64,000 bases of DNA from Cyanodermella asteris (lineage: Eukaryota > Ascomycota > Lecanoromycetes > Ostropales > Stictidaceae), in the NCBI GenBank assembly GCA_900618795.1, contig UYJD01000001.1:3337166-3401165 (forward strand), written 5' to 3'. Positions 43,011 through 54,926 of the stretch are shown one piece after another (positions within the stretch are counted from its first letter, which is position 1; every line of letters starts with the position of its first letter). Below the pieces are notes generated by a model. The model was not told the origin of the DNA, searched no databases, and was given only the letters and a program-made list of their open reading frames with translations. The position numbers were made by a program, and so were the translations under genes.

Positions 43011-44126
43011 TGCAAACGCCCATTCACTCGTTGGTACTACGTTCCCATCATGCTGTCGGCATTCGTGATCACGCTTTGGAATCCCAGCCCACTTCGAGAA
43101 GCCACAACACCAGTGCCGGGAGCGGCATGCATCGGCTTTCCTAAAAGTGCCATCGTGATGGACTCCGCCGATTCGGCAAGAATCCAGAAACGTCCGTCGC
43201 GAAAGCCATTTTCAGTTCCAGGCTCAGTGGACCATCGTTCGCGAGCGCTTGGGGCAGCTGAAGCCGGGCCAGAATCCGAGACGCCAAGTCCATATGGGGC
43301 TCTTAGCGTCGGAATCTGCTTGTGTTTGGAGACCCGTGGCTTGCCAGTTTAGCTCGTGGCTGGCGGAACAATAAGTAGGTAGCTGTCGCAGCCCGCTTTT
43401 AGGTCCATCGAGAGGGGCAAGAAGGCTCGGGGTGGGAAAAAAGACGTGGCACAGCAAAATTGCCTAGGGATAGGGCCCGCTAACTTCCACCTGGGACTCC
43501 AGCTGGGGCTGCTGCTTAGAGGGTCGCGTTAGCGGTTGCACCCACTGGGCTGACTATTTTGTCGATCCTGCAGCATTTTGCTGTGCCATGTCCTCTTTTT
43601 CCACCCCGAGGGAGGCTATGCTGTTGAAACTGTAAACGCTCTGCCACCTACTGTTCGGCGCCGCGCAAAGACGATCTAAATGGCAATTTGATTAATTCGA
43701 TAGTGCCTGTGAAGCGATGTTGGGCAAACACCAGACTTTGGGACCTAAGTCCAAAGTTTTTGGCAGAAGTAGTACTGACGATCCGCGGCTAGCCTGGACG
43801 TGCCCTATACGACCATCTTCAGGGCCCCCTTGATTGACATGGAAAGGACGCTCTGCATTGAAAAATCAATGTGATATCGAGGATACATATTGTTCACCAT
43901 ATATTGAGAGTCGTCGCGTCTGTTGTGAAGGCATGAGATCTAATTTGTAGACAGTGACGTCACTCGATCTGAAGCTCGATGTCCGATGCGACTTCGTCTC
44001 ACTCAGATCGCTGGCGAGGTACACCACGAGACTAAAGACTTTCGCGTTTCGCGTCACAGACGTGTCCATGCTCAATCTTTGACTTGCTGTGATAGCTCCA
44101 GTAATCCGCAGCGCATCCGAAAGTGA
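43011..44126. other. Divergent intergenic region
   Basis: This lies between the minus-strand beta-rich protein gene and the photolyase. It should contain the light- or damage-responsive promoter of the photolyase, but I see no element I can name with confidence. No gene supported. Confidence 0.45.
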
Positions 44127-46111
44127 ATGCCTTCCCGTCTGAGCTTTGCTTTGCTCAGACCACTTGTACCACTGTCATTGCCACTTCGTTCTGCTCGCCA
44201 TACTCGCATCTTCAGTTCTTCGCCCGCAATGCCCCGACTTGTCAAAAAGAACCCATCAAAACCAATAGATCCCGCAGAAACAGCTACCAGCAATGGCAAA
44301 CGTAAAGCCGGGAGCTCTAAAGAATTCGCCAACAAACCGCCGCCATCCCCGACGCGTAAAAGACAGCGTATCGAGGAAGCGGGTGGCGTGCCTCCGGAAG
44401 AAAAATACCATATCGTTGACCGCCGATTCTACCCCAAGCAGATGAACGATGAGCGGTGCCACAAGTACACTAATGGCGAGATTCCCAGACCCATGGACAT
44501 TCTCGAACAGCTGCTACGTGAAACAGCCACGGAGCGCAAGTCCATCTCCGTCAAGGATGCGGTTGTGCATTATTTTAAGATGGATTTGCGAATGAACGAC
44601 AATCGCGGTCTTCATCTTGCGAGCGAGAAGGCGAAGAGTAAAGGCGTGCCACTGATTTGCGTCTATCTGGTTTCGCCACAGGATTTCGAAGCACATCTGA
44701 CAGCGCCCGCACGGCTGGACTTTATGCTTCGCAACTTACAGGTACTCAAGGACGATCTTGCCGAGTTGGATATACCACTGTATGTCGAGCTCGTACCGAA
44801 AAGGAAGAATGTCCCCGGGCGCCTGCTTGACCTGTGCGAAGAATGGGGAGCGGCTCACCTATTTGCGAATATCGAATACGAGGTCGACGAACTGCGCCGC
44901 GAGACGAAGCTGGTGGAGCAGGGTGTCAAGCGTGCTATCGATGTCCAGGTTGTGCACGACGCATGTGTAGTTGCGCCCGGTAGCTTGCAAACCGGAGCCG
45001 GTAAGCAGTATGCGGTGTACAGCCCCTGGTATCGTGCGTGGGTCAAACATTTACACGCGAAGCCGGCAGACCTGAAGATCCATCCAGCCCCGGCAAAGAA
45101 TCCCGCGTCGGCCAGAAAGTCGTTTGCCAGTCTTTTTGAATCAAAGATCCCGGATCCCTCGAAAGAAGCATCGCTGGAGTCGAAACGCTTGACTGACGAG
45201 GAAAAGGAGCGTTTCGCTCAGATATACCCTGTTGGCGAGCAAGCGGCTTCCGAAAGGTTGGAGAAGTTCATCAAGGATCGGATCGGCAAGTACTCAGAGA
45301 TGAGAAACTCGCCCGCCGCCAATGCTACGGCGATGCTCAGTTGCCACTTTGCGTCTGGTACGCTGAGTGCGCGGACCGCCGTCAAGGCTGCCCTTGACGC
45401 AAATTCGAGCAAGAAACTTGATGCAGGTAATGCGGGCATCGTGGGCTGGATATCGGAAGTCGCATGGCGTGACTTTTACAAGCATGTTTTGGCACACTGG
45501 CCATATGTATGCATGAACAAGTCATTCAAGCCCGAATACACGGACATTGAATGGGAATATGACGAGGAGATCATGGACGCCTGGAAAGAAGGACGAACAG
45601 GATTCCCCATCGTTGATGCAGGAATGCGCCAGATCAAGCAGATCGCATATTGTCACAATCGTGTCCGCATGATTGTCGCCTCATTTCTGTGCAAGGATCT
45701 GCTCCAGGACTGGCGGATGGGCGAGCGCTACTTCATGCTTAATTTGATAGTGAGTTTACGATGCTTGAACGTGTCCGAAACATTGCTGACCAGATTCAGG
45801 ACGGCGACTTCGCGAGTAACAATGGCGGTTGGGGCTTCTCGGCGTCGACAGGCGTGGATCCACAGCCGTATTTTCGAATCTTCAACCCGTTGCTGCAAAG
45901 CGAAAAGTTCGATCCCGAGGGGAGCTACATTCGGAAATGGGTACCCGAACTGAAGGACGTGCCAGGCAAAGCCATACACGATCCTTATGGTAGAGGGGCC
46001 GCGAATATTGCTGCGAAGAATGGATACCCAAAGCCCATGGTGGAGCACAAAGTTCAACGCGAAAAGGCGCTGTCAATGTACAAGCGCGGTTTGGGGCGCG
46101 ACACGACCTGA
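44127..46111 (+). CDS. phr1: Class I CPD photolyase (deoxyribodipyrimidine photo-lyase)
   Basis: It repairs cyclobutane pyrimidine dimers using blue light, FADH- and an antenna chromophore. Exon 1 is 44127-45749, a 50-nt intron is 45750-45799 (GTGAGT ... TGCTGACCAGATTCAG), and exon 2 is 45800-46111; the product is 644 aa. The antenna domain starts at VVHYFKMDLRMNDNRGLHLA. The FAD domain includes YSPWYRAWVKHL, WISEVAWRDFYKHVLAHWP, GRTGFPIVDAGMRQI, HNRVRMIVASFLCKDLL and NNGGWGFSASTGVDPQPYFRIFNP. The first 35 residues (RLSFALLRPLVPLSLPLRSARHTRIFSSS) look like a mitochondrial presequence, and a second Met begins MPRLVKKNPSKP, followed by basic clusters TRKRQR that could be a nuclear signal. Two start sites would give mitochondrial and nuclear forms. 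Confidence 0.95.
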
Positions 46112-46213
46112 AGCATGCTCGGTACCCGAGCACGACAAGGCTCAGAGTCCATCGACTTGACTTCCGTCCACTCGGAATGGGGCAAGTCAACTTTTCCTCT
46201 GGCAGAGCTCAAC

Positions 46214-48430
46214 TTATTGGAATACCATCTCTGTGCAACGAGAAGTGTCCCATTCCTCCCCGTACATGACTCCATGCACGTACGCGTCACTGATCAGAGC
46301 CCAATCCCCCGAGTCTCTCCTTACGATGTAAGGCGTTGGGCCACCTTGCAAGAGCATAACCCCATCACCTTCTTTGGCATTCGGCCCGACCAAAGCGAGG
46401 TGACCTCTCTCCGTGCGCGCCATTCGTCGACGGTTGACTGGGCTATATAGCGGAGCGTCCCATTCTTGAGTCGATCCAGGCTTCAATATGGGCGCATAAA
46501 CAGCTGTGGGATCTACACCTTCAACATTCTTGGCCTCCCAGTAAGCTTTTGCTGCCGCTATGCCTACTTCGAGCTTACCAAAGAAATGGTCCCAGTGCCC
46601 TTTGATGCTCTTGACGCCGTGTGGAAAGTGATCTGCTTCAAGTGTACGGAGTAGCACCTGCTCGGGCTGTTCCCCGTTCGCGTACTCTGGGAAGGAATTG
46701 TCGTGAGCAAGTTGATGCCAGCGGGCCATGGTGCTGTAGGCTTCGTACACAACGCCGTACGAGGTTCGCTCGAGCTCACCCATGTCGGCAGGTATGCGTG
46801 ATTCTTCCTCATAATACCAAGAGAAAACGGCAGAATTCCACAGCGGTTGCAGGTCGCTGGAGTCGTTCCAGAGGAATGGGCTCTCCACGCGTTTAAGTGT
46901 GTCAATCTGGAACCCACGAAGCTTCAGTTTCGTCGGCTGGTCTGGCGTCTCAAAATCGAAGTCCAAAAAGCTGCCTCCCGATGCCTGGAATGCTCTTTGG
47001 CGGTGTTGAGGCAAAGAGCCCGACGATAACAGAGGAAAGAGCAAGTTGGGCTTGAGAATGCTGTCGCTCCAGTCTACCACCCAGGATGGCCCTTGTGAGG
47101 CTTCTCGGCTGGGATCATGATTTCGAGGTATGGCAAAACTGTGCAAAGTCTTTGTCCCCCTGATCGCGCGAAGCGTCACCTCGGCGTACATGTCCCCAGC
47201 AGCCCTCACATAGTCTGGGTCGATACCGGTACTGACGTCCATGCGTTTCAAAATACCCTTTAGAGCAAACACCTTATCTCTTGCATCGGTAGCCTGTGTC
47301 GCTTTGAACTGCTGTAGGACTGATAGCATCCTCAACAGCTTGTCCGATTCGCTCATCCCAGGCACCGAGTGCTGAATCGCCTGCCGAGTCAATGCGATGT
47401 CGGTGAATCTCTGGATGCCCCTCTCGTTGGCGAGGACCTTTCTCGGACCGACAAGGCAGAAAGCCAGCGCGAGGTTGAACAGCGGCCATTCAAGTTCATC
47501 TTCTCCGCAGATCACAGACACTCGTTTCGCAACCGCGATTTCTTGAACAACCCATACACGTGTCCAGTAGGCGCGGCTCATGAGCATGATCAGAGCGCAC
47601 ACGCGGCGCTCTAACAGCAGCTCGATTGGGCTTGTAGCGGCCTCCTTACCTTCTAGTGCCTGAATTTCTGGGTCGTCTTGGAAGAACACGCTCCTGACTT
47701 GATCTGAAAGATCAATTGAGCCGCCGAGCTCAGCATCACTGGGCGGGCCTCGCGATTGCGACAGCCAGTTTCGTAAAGACTCCATGAGCGGGTCCAGCGA
47801 CGACACGCTGGCAAACAACGGGTGCTTTGCATAGTCTGCGTCATCGAATATCACCCCATATTCGTCCTGATTTGGTCGAGAGGACAGCTCCGGGCCTCCA
47901 GCGGCTCCCTTCTTTTGGCGTGTCCGCCATTTGTGCAGGGCATTCGGCCCGACATCACGAAGTAGACGCCTGAATATCTCGAAACCCACCACGCTCGCCC
48001 TATCGGATTCGCCCAACCATGAAAGGACGCGTTCGCCTCTTTCGTAGATCTGTTGCATCAAGCCGACTTGAATCGCTTTCTCGTCGTTGTCGCTTTGGTT
48101 GATGCACATGGCATCGATCCAGAGATGCCGCACGCCATCGCGCAATCTGAGCCGTTGTAGGGCGGCATGCAGGTTTGGTGGAACGCGGAAAGATTTGTCA
48201 TTGACGATGATAGCAACCCCGTGTATTTGTTCCGAAGGCTTGCCCCACGTGTAGGACAGGCATTCGTACGTGATGGGGTCTTCGGGATACGGGAGGAACG
48301 GTATTTCGATCAGTGAACCGCGGATTGGTGAGTCAGGCACGTCGGGATCGAGGGCGAACAGCCTGATACGGAAGTCCTCGTCGCCATGGGCCTGTATATT
48401 GTCATATACAAAGGGTAGCGAGTCTGCCAT
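46214..48430 (-). CDS. HET-domain (heterokaryon incompatibility) protein
   Basis: An intronless 738-aa protein. The HET domain lies in the N-terminal third: YECLSYTWGKPSE, then LHAALQRLRLRDGVRHLWIDAMCINQSDNDEK is split over the canonical LWIDAMCINQ motif, and QVGLMQQIYERGERVLSWLGE. The pattern continues to YWTRVWVVQEIAVAKRVSVICG. In Podospora and Neurospora such domains trigger programmed cell death when unlike strains fuse, often downstream of a partner such as an NLR. The C-terminal half is the family's usual uncharacterised extension ending in GDWALISDAYVHGVMYGE. It is convergent with the photolyase (102 bases between stops). No lesion seen. Confidence 0.93.
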   Translation of the reverse strand: MADSLPFVYDNIQAHGDEDFRIRLFALDPDVPDSPIRGSLIEIPFLPYPEDPITYECLSYTWGKPSEQIHGVAIIVNDKSFRVPPNLHAALQRLRLRDGVRHLWIDAMCINQSDNDEKAIQVGLMQQIYERGERVLSWLGESDRASVVGFEIFRRLLRDVGPNALHKWRTRQKKGAAGGPELSSRPNQDEYGVIFDDADYAKHPLFASVSSLDPLMESLRNWLSQSRGPPSDAELGGSIDLSDQVRSVFFQDDPEIQALEGKEAATSPIELLLERRVCALIMLMSRAYWTRVWVVQEIAVAKRVSVICGEDELEWPLFNLALAFCLVGPRKVLANERGIQRFTDIALTRQAIQHSVPGMSESDKLLRMLSVLQQFKATQATDARDKVFALKGILKRMDVSTGIDPDYVRAAGDMYAEVTLRAIRGTKTLHSFAIPRNHDPSREASQGPSWVVDWSDSILKPNLLFPLLSSGSLPQHRQRAFQASGGSFLDFDFETPDQPTKLKLRGFQIDTLKRVESPFLWNDSSDLQPLWNSAVFSWYYEEESRIPADMGELERTSYGVVYEAYSTMARWHQLAHDNSFPEYANGEQPEQVLLRTLEADHFPHGVKSIKGHWDHFFGKLEVGIAAAKAYWEAKNVEGVDPTAVYAPILKPGSTQEWDAPLYSPVNRRRMARTERGHLALVGPNAKEGDGVMLLQGGPTPYIVRRDSGDWALISDAYVHGVMYGEEWDTSRCTEMVFQ

Positions 48431-50027
48431 GCCAGTCTTGTGTTTTCTAGAGGCGGTTTGTTTTCGAAGGTGGGGGGTCGGATGAAGTTTCAGGAGATTT
48501 TACGTAACCTTTGCTGCGAAATGTGACGACCCGACGCTCGCTTGATGATGGATTTGCTCGTGCAGGCAAGTGTAATGGATTGGATGAATGATGCCATCAT
48601 AATTCAGTTCTATGAAGCATTTAGCGTCAAATCCGCGGTCGATTCGAACGGTCACCGGGTACCCAGACTTGAATTGAGGTCTCGGCCAGCCCATCCTGAA
48701 TCCTTCGGTGTGACACGTCGCGTGGCGTTTCAACATAGATTTTGCCGTAGCCTTGAAACCTGTCGTTGGTTGTCGCCTCCTTATTCGAACAACGCACACG
48801 GTGGGAATTCAAGCGAGTCGGTCGAACGAGCTGTTTGGCCGAAGCAGTGCCGTAATCTGACCAAACGTCGCAAGTTGGTATTGGTTGACGAGAGCTCTCC
48901 GTCACGGACAATGATCTCCGCTTGCATTAGGACAATCACGAGCATAAGAAAGCTGGGAAGAAACCTCGACTAACATCGCAGCGATCGTATGATTGCTGCG
49001 TACCCAGCTAGAACACCTTCTCATCCCACGACGCAGGTTGATTCGTGATCGCATTCTCACATTCACCCTTTTTCCCAACCCGCCTCATGGCAGCATTCAA
49101 TTCCCTCGCCACATTCTTCAATCGTCTCCGGCAACCTTCATCTTCATCCGCAGCCTGGGCCTTCACCATCGCCAGAGCGTGAAGGCTCCCATTGACGCGG
49201 GATAAAAGGCGACTCGCTCGCCGTCTGTCCCCCTTAATCAGCAGCGCCTCTTCGTCTAAATCTGTTTATGTGACACATAGAAACTCGCACCAGAGGACGC
49301 GTTCCGTGTCAGAAAGACCGAGTCGTTCGTAGGCATGGGTGAACGTTCCTTCCGAATCGAACGGGCTTCGTCGTCTAGGAGGATCCTCGAGCTCGTGCTG
49401 GGAATCGCCCCGTGTATAGGAGATGGGCTTCAAAGACGGTGTGGTCTTCGTAGTTGAGATCGACAGTGCTCAGCCTCGTCTCGATGTGCCTGTCACTGGC
49501 GTTGAGAAGTATGGTCAAAGAGACGCGTTGGGCTTCTGGTGGGTAGCGGGGATCTGGCAGACATGTCGGCGGTTCAAGGCCACGGCACGCAAAGGATCTC
49601 GCTCGAGAGGCTGATGGTGTGTCGGTAGCATGCTACTTACCGCTGCGTGTGACATGTTGGCAAGGCTGTAATATTCCGATTATGGAAGCGTGTTCTAGTA
49701 TAGCGTGGCTGCTGTGCTGTTACGTTGACTTATGAAACAGACAGGCAAGGGAGAACACCAAGATTCATAGTCAGCATCATTGCGAAATATCACTTTGGTA
49801 AGGAGAAGACATGCTATGCAAGGGGTAATATCTTGCTCATCTAAGCAGTTTCGAGTACTCAATCTATTCTGAAATCCAGTTCCCAATCCCAGGGGTATCG
49901 TATCTAATCATGTCTCATCCAATCTCGTCGACAAGATCAACCATAAGAAAGAAAAAGTCTTCAATCTACCCAACGCCGTCGCAATGCATGTTTCAGAACC
50001 CCAACCGACTTTCAAGCTTTGGTGCGT
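48431..50027. other. 1.6-kb gene-free region
   Basis: Promoter of the HET gene at the left, 3' flank of the secreted Ser/Thr-rich gene at the right. Short overlapping open frames only. Nothing recognised. Confidence 0.45.
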
Positions 50028-52906
50028 TCACCAAGCATCCACGATTCGCTTTTCCTCATCCAGGTATCTCTGCTCCTCATCGTCGCTCTTGAAGAGTCGG
50101 GATCTTGCACCATATGGTCCACGCTTCGGTTCTGGAATGACAGAGCGTTTGGTGGCAGGCTTTGCAGTCGAAAGCGGCCCGAATCCTTGGACCGGGTTGA
50201 AGTAACTTTGAGTTTCTGATGCGGCATTGACTGGCCGAGCTGACGTGGCAGACGGAACCGTGTTTGATGTCATGGTGACGAGCGTGGTTGGCTGCGCCAT
50301 CGATGAAGCTGACTGCGAGGAGCTGGTCATCGCATTCTTGGTGTTGGCGGCGCTCGTTGACGAGGCTGCTGTGGTGCTGTGCTGTTCTGAAACTGACGCA
50401 GGCGCAGCAGTAGAGGAGGTCACAGCAGTAACGCTCGTTGATGATGCGTGGCTCTCGGTCGAGGAAACAGTGCTTGAAGAAGGAATCGAAGCAGGCGCAG
50501 TAGAGCCGTTTGAAGTAACGGACGAACTGGAAGTAGTCACAGCTGACGAAGACGGCAAAGACTGAAGTGATGTGCTCGCAGAGGACGCCAGAATGCTCAC
50601 TGCCGTCGTCGTCGTCGAATCCAGGCTTGTGCTCGAAATCTCGCCTTGCATGCTCGCAGAAACAATGACGACAACAGTAGACGTGAAAGGAACAGTTGTT
50701 TTGAAGGCATCGGTCGCGATGCCGGTAAGACCAGCGTTGTGTAAAGCGAGAGTAGATGTTTCGAGGTCAGCAGAGGTAGTCTGCGTCGAGGATGCGATTG
50801 AGCTTGGGACTTGTGTAGAACTTAGCACTCGTCCTCCGCTGCCGCTGACGTCAGTGCTGCTGGAGCCTGCGACGACGCTGGAAGTGATGCTGCTGACGAT
50901 GGAGCTTGAGACGAGGGCACTGCTTGGCTGGACGTTAGCGCTGGAACTAGAGCTGACGATGCTTGAAGTTGGCTGGCTAGCGATGCTAGAGCCACTGCTG
51001 GCTGGCTGGACAAAGGGGTTTGTGCTGGTGCTGACGACGCCTGAGCTTGACTGGACACTGGAGCTGCTTGGCTGGACGGAGCTGTCGAGGGAGCCGATGT
51101 TGACTGGGCCACCGAGGCCACCTGTGTAGCTGCTGAAGACACTTGTGCTGCTGGAGAGGAAGTCAGTAACGCTGCAGAGCTAGAGGCTGCAGATGAAGGA
51201 GAAAGAGCTTCAGACGTAGTTGGCTCGCTAAGAGTCACGACGATAAAAGTGGTCGCAGCTGCGAAGCTCGATACAGGTGGTTCTGAAACTGAGATGCTCG
51301 CCATGAACGGGTTTGCAGTCGGGTCGAGCGGTACATCTACTGCCTTTCCAGGATTTATGATGCCACCATTGCCAGTGGTATTTGAAGTTGCGTTAGAAGA
51401 GGAGAATACTGACCCGCTCGTTGAAGCTGTGCCGGTCGGCTGGACGGTTATGGCTGCGCCGGGAACCGTGACTGTGATGCTGGCGCCAGATGCGGCCATC
51501 AGTGTCGACAGTTGAGTTGAAAACGAGTTTGGGCCGAAGTCAACGGTGTTGAATTCTATGAGAAAGCTATCAGCCATCAGATTCACGATATATTACCACT
51601 TATTACCTATGAAGGGGAGGAGAATTTACTTACGAACAACATTGACCATTGGAGAGCCGTTTGCTGCACCAGCGCTCGAAGACGACACCACGACAGTGGC
51701 GAGGGTTGACGGAGCTGATGTAACAGCTGCAGCTGTAGTCGAAATGGTGGCGTCCATTGGGAGCACGGAAGGGCGTCCAGAGGTAGCGGCGTCTCCAGCA
51801 AGTGCTAATGCACTCATGGAGAAGGCGGGTTCAGATGCTGCTGAGGTTGCAACCGAAGTCGGAGCAACAATAGCCATGGCACCGCCGTTTGCAGAGACCT
51901 CCATCGCGAGAGTTGCGCTCTTGATTATAGAAGCCGGGATAGCGGACGTCGTAGGCTGGGCTGCAGCGGAGGTCTGGGGTTTGGCCGCAGCGGAAGTTGG
52001 GTTCTCAGACTGAGATGCAGCATCAGGAGCAGCCAGAGTCGCGACCTCGCTTTGAAGCGCAGCGGATTCCAACTTCTGATTAGAATTGTAGCTGATCTTC
52101 ACGGGGCCGGGAATGTCTTTACCATTGGAGTCGACAATATCGAAGTCCATGCAGCCTGTGTATAGCTCTTGATGCGACGGATCGGTGCTGCTTGCGACCT
52201 CGGTCCAGTTCCAGAGCCAAAAAATGCTGTAGGGCTGGCCCTTGCTGAGAGTCGCAGGGAGGTCGAAGTTGATCTGGCAAGGCAAGTCGCCGATACCCTT
52301 GATAGGAGGATTTTGGAGGTCAATGGGAAACTGCTTTGCACGCTCTTGACCCTTTGGCTGTGGCGAACCAGCTTGATAGCATCGGCCGTCATCGTACGGA
52401 GCCTGCGCAAGCAGCTGACCTTTTCCATCACCACCCTTGCCGTCGGTGCTCCATGCTAGAACATCATTGATCTTGGGGCTAACTTCGGACTCACTGCCGT
52501 AGATGAAGACAGTACCGCTGTGGTCAGGGTGGCCAGCAGGGTTCTGAGGGGCGCTCACGTGGCCGTTCTCCAAATACTGAATGGCGACTGAAGAGCCAGC
52601 AGATGTCTGCAGGCGTGGAAAGCCATCGCTCTGGTGTCGTACTGTCTTGTCTGTCTTAGCTAGTCCCTGTCCCTGGCCGATGGTCATGCAAAAGTTGGGG
52701 TTCTGGGTGATGTCGATGAGGCGATAGCTCATGTCGTTGTCGTCAAAACCGGCGCCTCTGGCGATGGTGTTTCGCTCAAATCCGGGGTTTCCGACCAAAG
52801 TGCCATCCGCGTTGATGTTCATGGCTCGCTCTGGCCAGGTATGAGCAGCTGCTGGTGCTATGCACAGCGATAGCGCTGCAAGAGCGGCGACGAGTGATCC
52901 TGTCAT
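50028..52906 (-). CDS. Secreted DUF7492-like protein with His at mature N-terminus and long Ser/Thr/Ala tail
   Basis: The start is set at MTGSLVAALAALSLCIAPAAA (52906), a signal peptide whose cleavage would leave HTWPE at the mature end. The N-terminal domain (about 250 residues) matches the fungal DUF7492 pattern: VGNPGFERNTIARG, FPRLQTSAGSSVAIQYLENGHV, GTVFIYGS and the CMDFDIV segment. An N-terminal His followed by another conserved His recalls the copper site of lytic polysaccharide monooxygenases, but activity is unproven. Exon 1 is 52906-51634. A 78-nt intron (51556-51633, GTAAGT ... CTCATAG) joins NVV-QFNTVDFGP. Downstream the frame is Ser/Ala/Gln-rich to a stop at 50822, but the reading that includes 50028-50828 is in another frame. 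A further intron or a frameshift must lie at about 51150-51420. The C-terminus ends in a basic/acidic motif (KRSVIPEPKRGPYG, RYLDEEKRIVDAW), not a GPI tail. Confidence 0.65.
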
Positions 52907-54689
52907 CGTCCTGGTTGTTTGTTTTGTGTTGTAAAGAGTGGAGATCGTCATGTAAGCTGACGAAGTTGTCTTCATAGGTAGAAGTGGTAGTGGGTGTGAT
53001 TGTGAGGTCAAGTCCTGCTTGAGACGGATAGATATATGAAAGAAGGAGATAGACCAACGTGGCTGTAAGGCGGCAAAAGCAGAGGAGGCTGTGTCGGCAA
53101 ACAGCTGGGATTATTAGATAGGTAGGTTGGAGACAACGTCAACGTTCACCAGGAACAAAAAGAAGCGTAGAACAATAGCCCTGCGGACCAGCGCGTTGAG
53201 CTGCAAGTGAGTGCGGGCGAATCAGCACATTGACGGCCAGCGTTTCTTTATTGAGACAATCCGATGCACTCCTGCCTCTTTGTTCGCCGGCCACCAAGGC
53301 ACTGTCTTCACGGCAGCAACTGTGCAGTCGCAAGCCACCAAATGGGAGTCTTGCGGAAGAGATGAAAGAAAGACACAAGCTCAGGCGGTTACTTTGAGCC
53401 TGGGTTGAGGTAGGTAAAGTTGGAGACGCGGCAGGTGAAAAAATGTCTCGCCTCGTGACGGCTGGGGAATGAATCTGGAACACTCGGCAACCTTGCCACC
53501 CTTCCAACACCAAACAAAGGTTCGTGGCCACTGAGAAGACAGAGGAGGTCGAGCAAGGTGATCAGCAGGAACATGTTGGGCATTTGCGAAACTAATTGTC
53601 CTTGACACGGTCGTTTGAGCTTTGGGAGGCAGCTCCAGGACGACGGTCCCAGCCAGCCGTCGACGCCCAGTCACCAGGTTGTGAGAGCATCGTCTCTGCC
53701 ACAGATCGGGTCAGAAGCGCCCACGTCGCGACACGAGGACTAAATGAAGGTGCAAGCTATGGCCATGGATGCGCGATGGATGGATGCTGCCGATTGAGAC
53801 CAGTCGTCGGTAGGGTCAAAACGCGCACCGTCCCGAAGCAGAGGCGTGCAATCTGAGCTTCCGACGCCACATCCGGCGTGAGTGGTCGTCAGCGTACCGA
53901 CCATGTTTGCTGGGGAATCTGACCGGGTCTGAAGAGATTCGTGTCGCGCGATGGCGACTGGTCGGCGCTTCGCCGGCGGCTGACAATGTTTACGATGCTG
54001 GAGCCAAACGTGTTTCAGAAGCCCGCCATCGCTGCCATTGGCTGGAGAGAACCTCACCTCTTGGCAGCCCCCTTCTCTTCTCACGACTCCTGCAGTGGTC
54101 AGTCCTACTTACTGCTGCCTCGACTTCGGCATCTCGGCAGGAAAGACAAGTGGCCGATCATCTCGCATGTAGCACGTGTGGGTGCGACACGGCGCACGCT
54201 TGGGTGTGCACACCTTATTGCCAGAAGAGCCGGGCTCTGTCGGCGATATCGTTTCGCCATGTGGGGCAGGAGGCCATCGCTCGAGATTAGCAGTAGGAGC
54301 ACTGAACTGCATGAACCGTTTGTATGATTCCATTGTTCTCGCCGTGCCAAGATATGTCAGTCTTGTCGTACATAAAGGTCTTTGCGCTTCGCCAGGTCGA
54401 GTAAGTGGAGCCCTTTGCTTGAGCTTACGTCTGTTGAACAGATTGTACCATGTGACTCGATCATTAGATTCATCAATTTACATGCAAATGCTTTTACAAT
54501 GCCTGGTCTAGCTTCGGTGTCACAGAAAGGGAAGCATTACGCCCCCATGTGTCCCGGCCAGCTAACCCTTGGCGCCAAAGCCTCCAAAAACAGAATGGGG
54601 TATCTTTTACAAAACGACGCAAAACGTGCAAGCCGAAACCCGAACTCCAATGCCCACGCTCCCAAAGAAAACAGCATCAAACACAGCAA
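52907..54689. other. 1.8-kb gene-free region
   Basis: The left end is the promoter of the secreted protein gene. The rest has overlapping short frames on both strands and no recognisable coding pattern. Confidence 0.45.
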
Positions 54690-54926
54690 TCACCCGAAGA
54701 GTGCGCCCTTCATGCAGCTCCAGGCGGAAGAGACGACGCCGCACCAAAAGGCACTGAGACTGGGCTCCGTGGCGAGAAACTCGCCCGGATCGATCTTTTT
54801 GGCACCCAAATGCGGCCTAGGAGGCGTTCTTCGCTTGAGGAAATGGCGCACAGCGTGCAGTTGAGGGCGCTTTGGTGTTGGCACCTCGTCCATGTCCTCC
54901 TGTCTGGGCCGCTTCTTGGAAGAGCT
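54690..54926 (-). repeat. Second copy of the C-terminal module, after an in-frame TAG
   Basis: Directly downstream of the stop codon of the 54927-55622 gene, and in the same frame, lies a second version of its C-terminal module: KKRPRQ, KRPQLHAVRHFLKRRTPPR, GAKKIDPGEFLATEPSL and WCGVVSSAWSC, ending in its own stop. The TAG stands where the first copy has GAG in the equivalent SSERSAKKRPRQ segment. It is either a decaying tandem duplicate or a C-terminal extension reached by read-through. Confidence 0.75.

Noticed and set aside
50572-51129. 185-codon plus-strand open frame rich in Leu/Glu/Thr
   Set aside because: It is the antisense of the Ser/Thr/Ala-rich tail of the secreted protein; simple-sequence coding DNA opens several frames.
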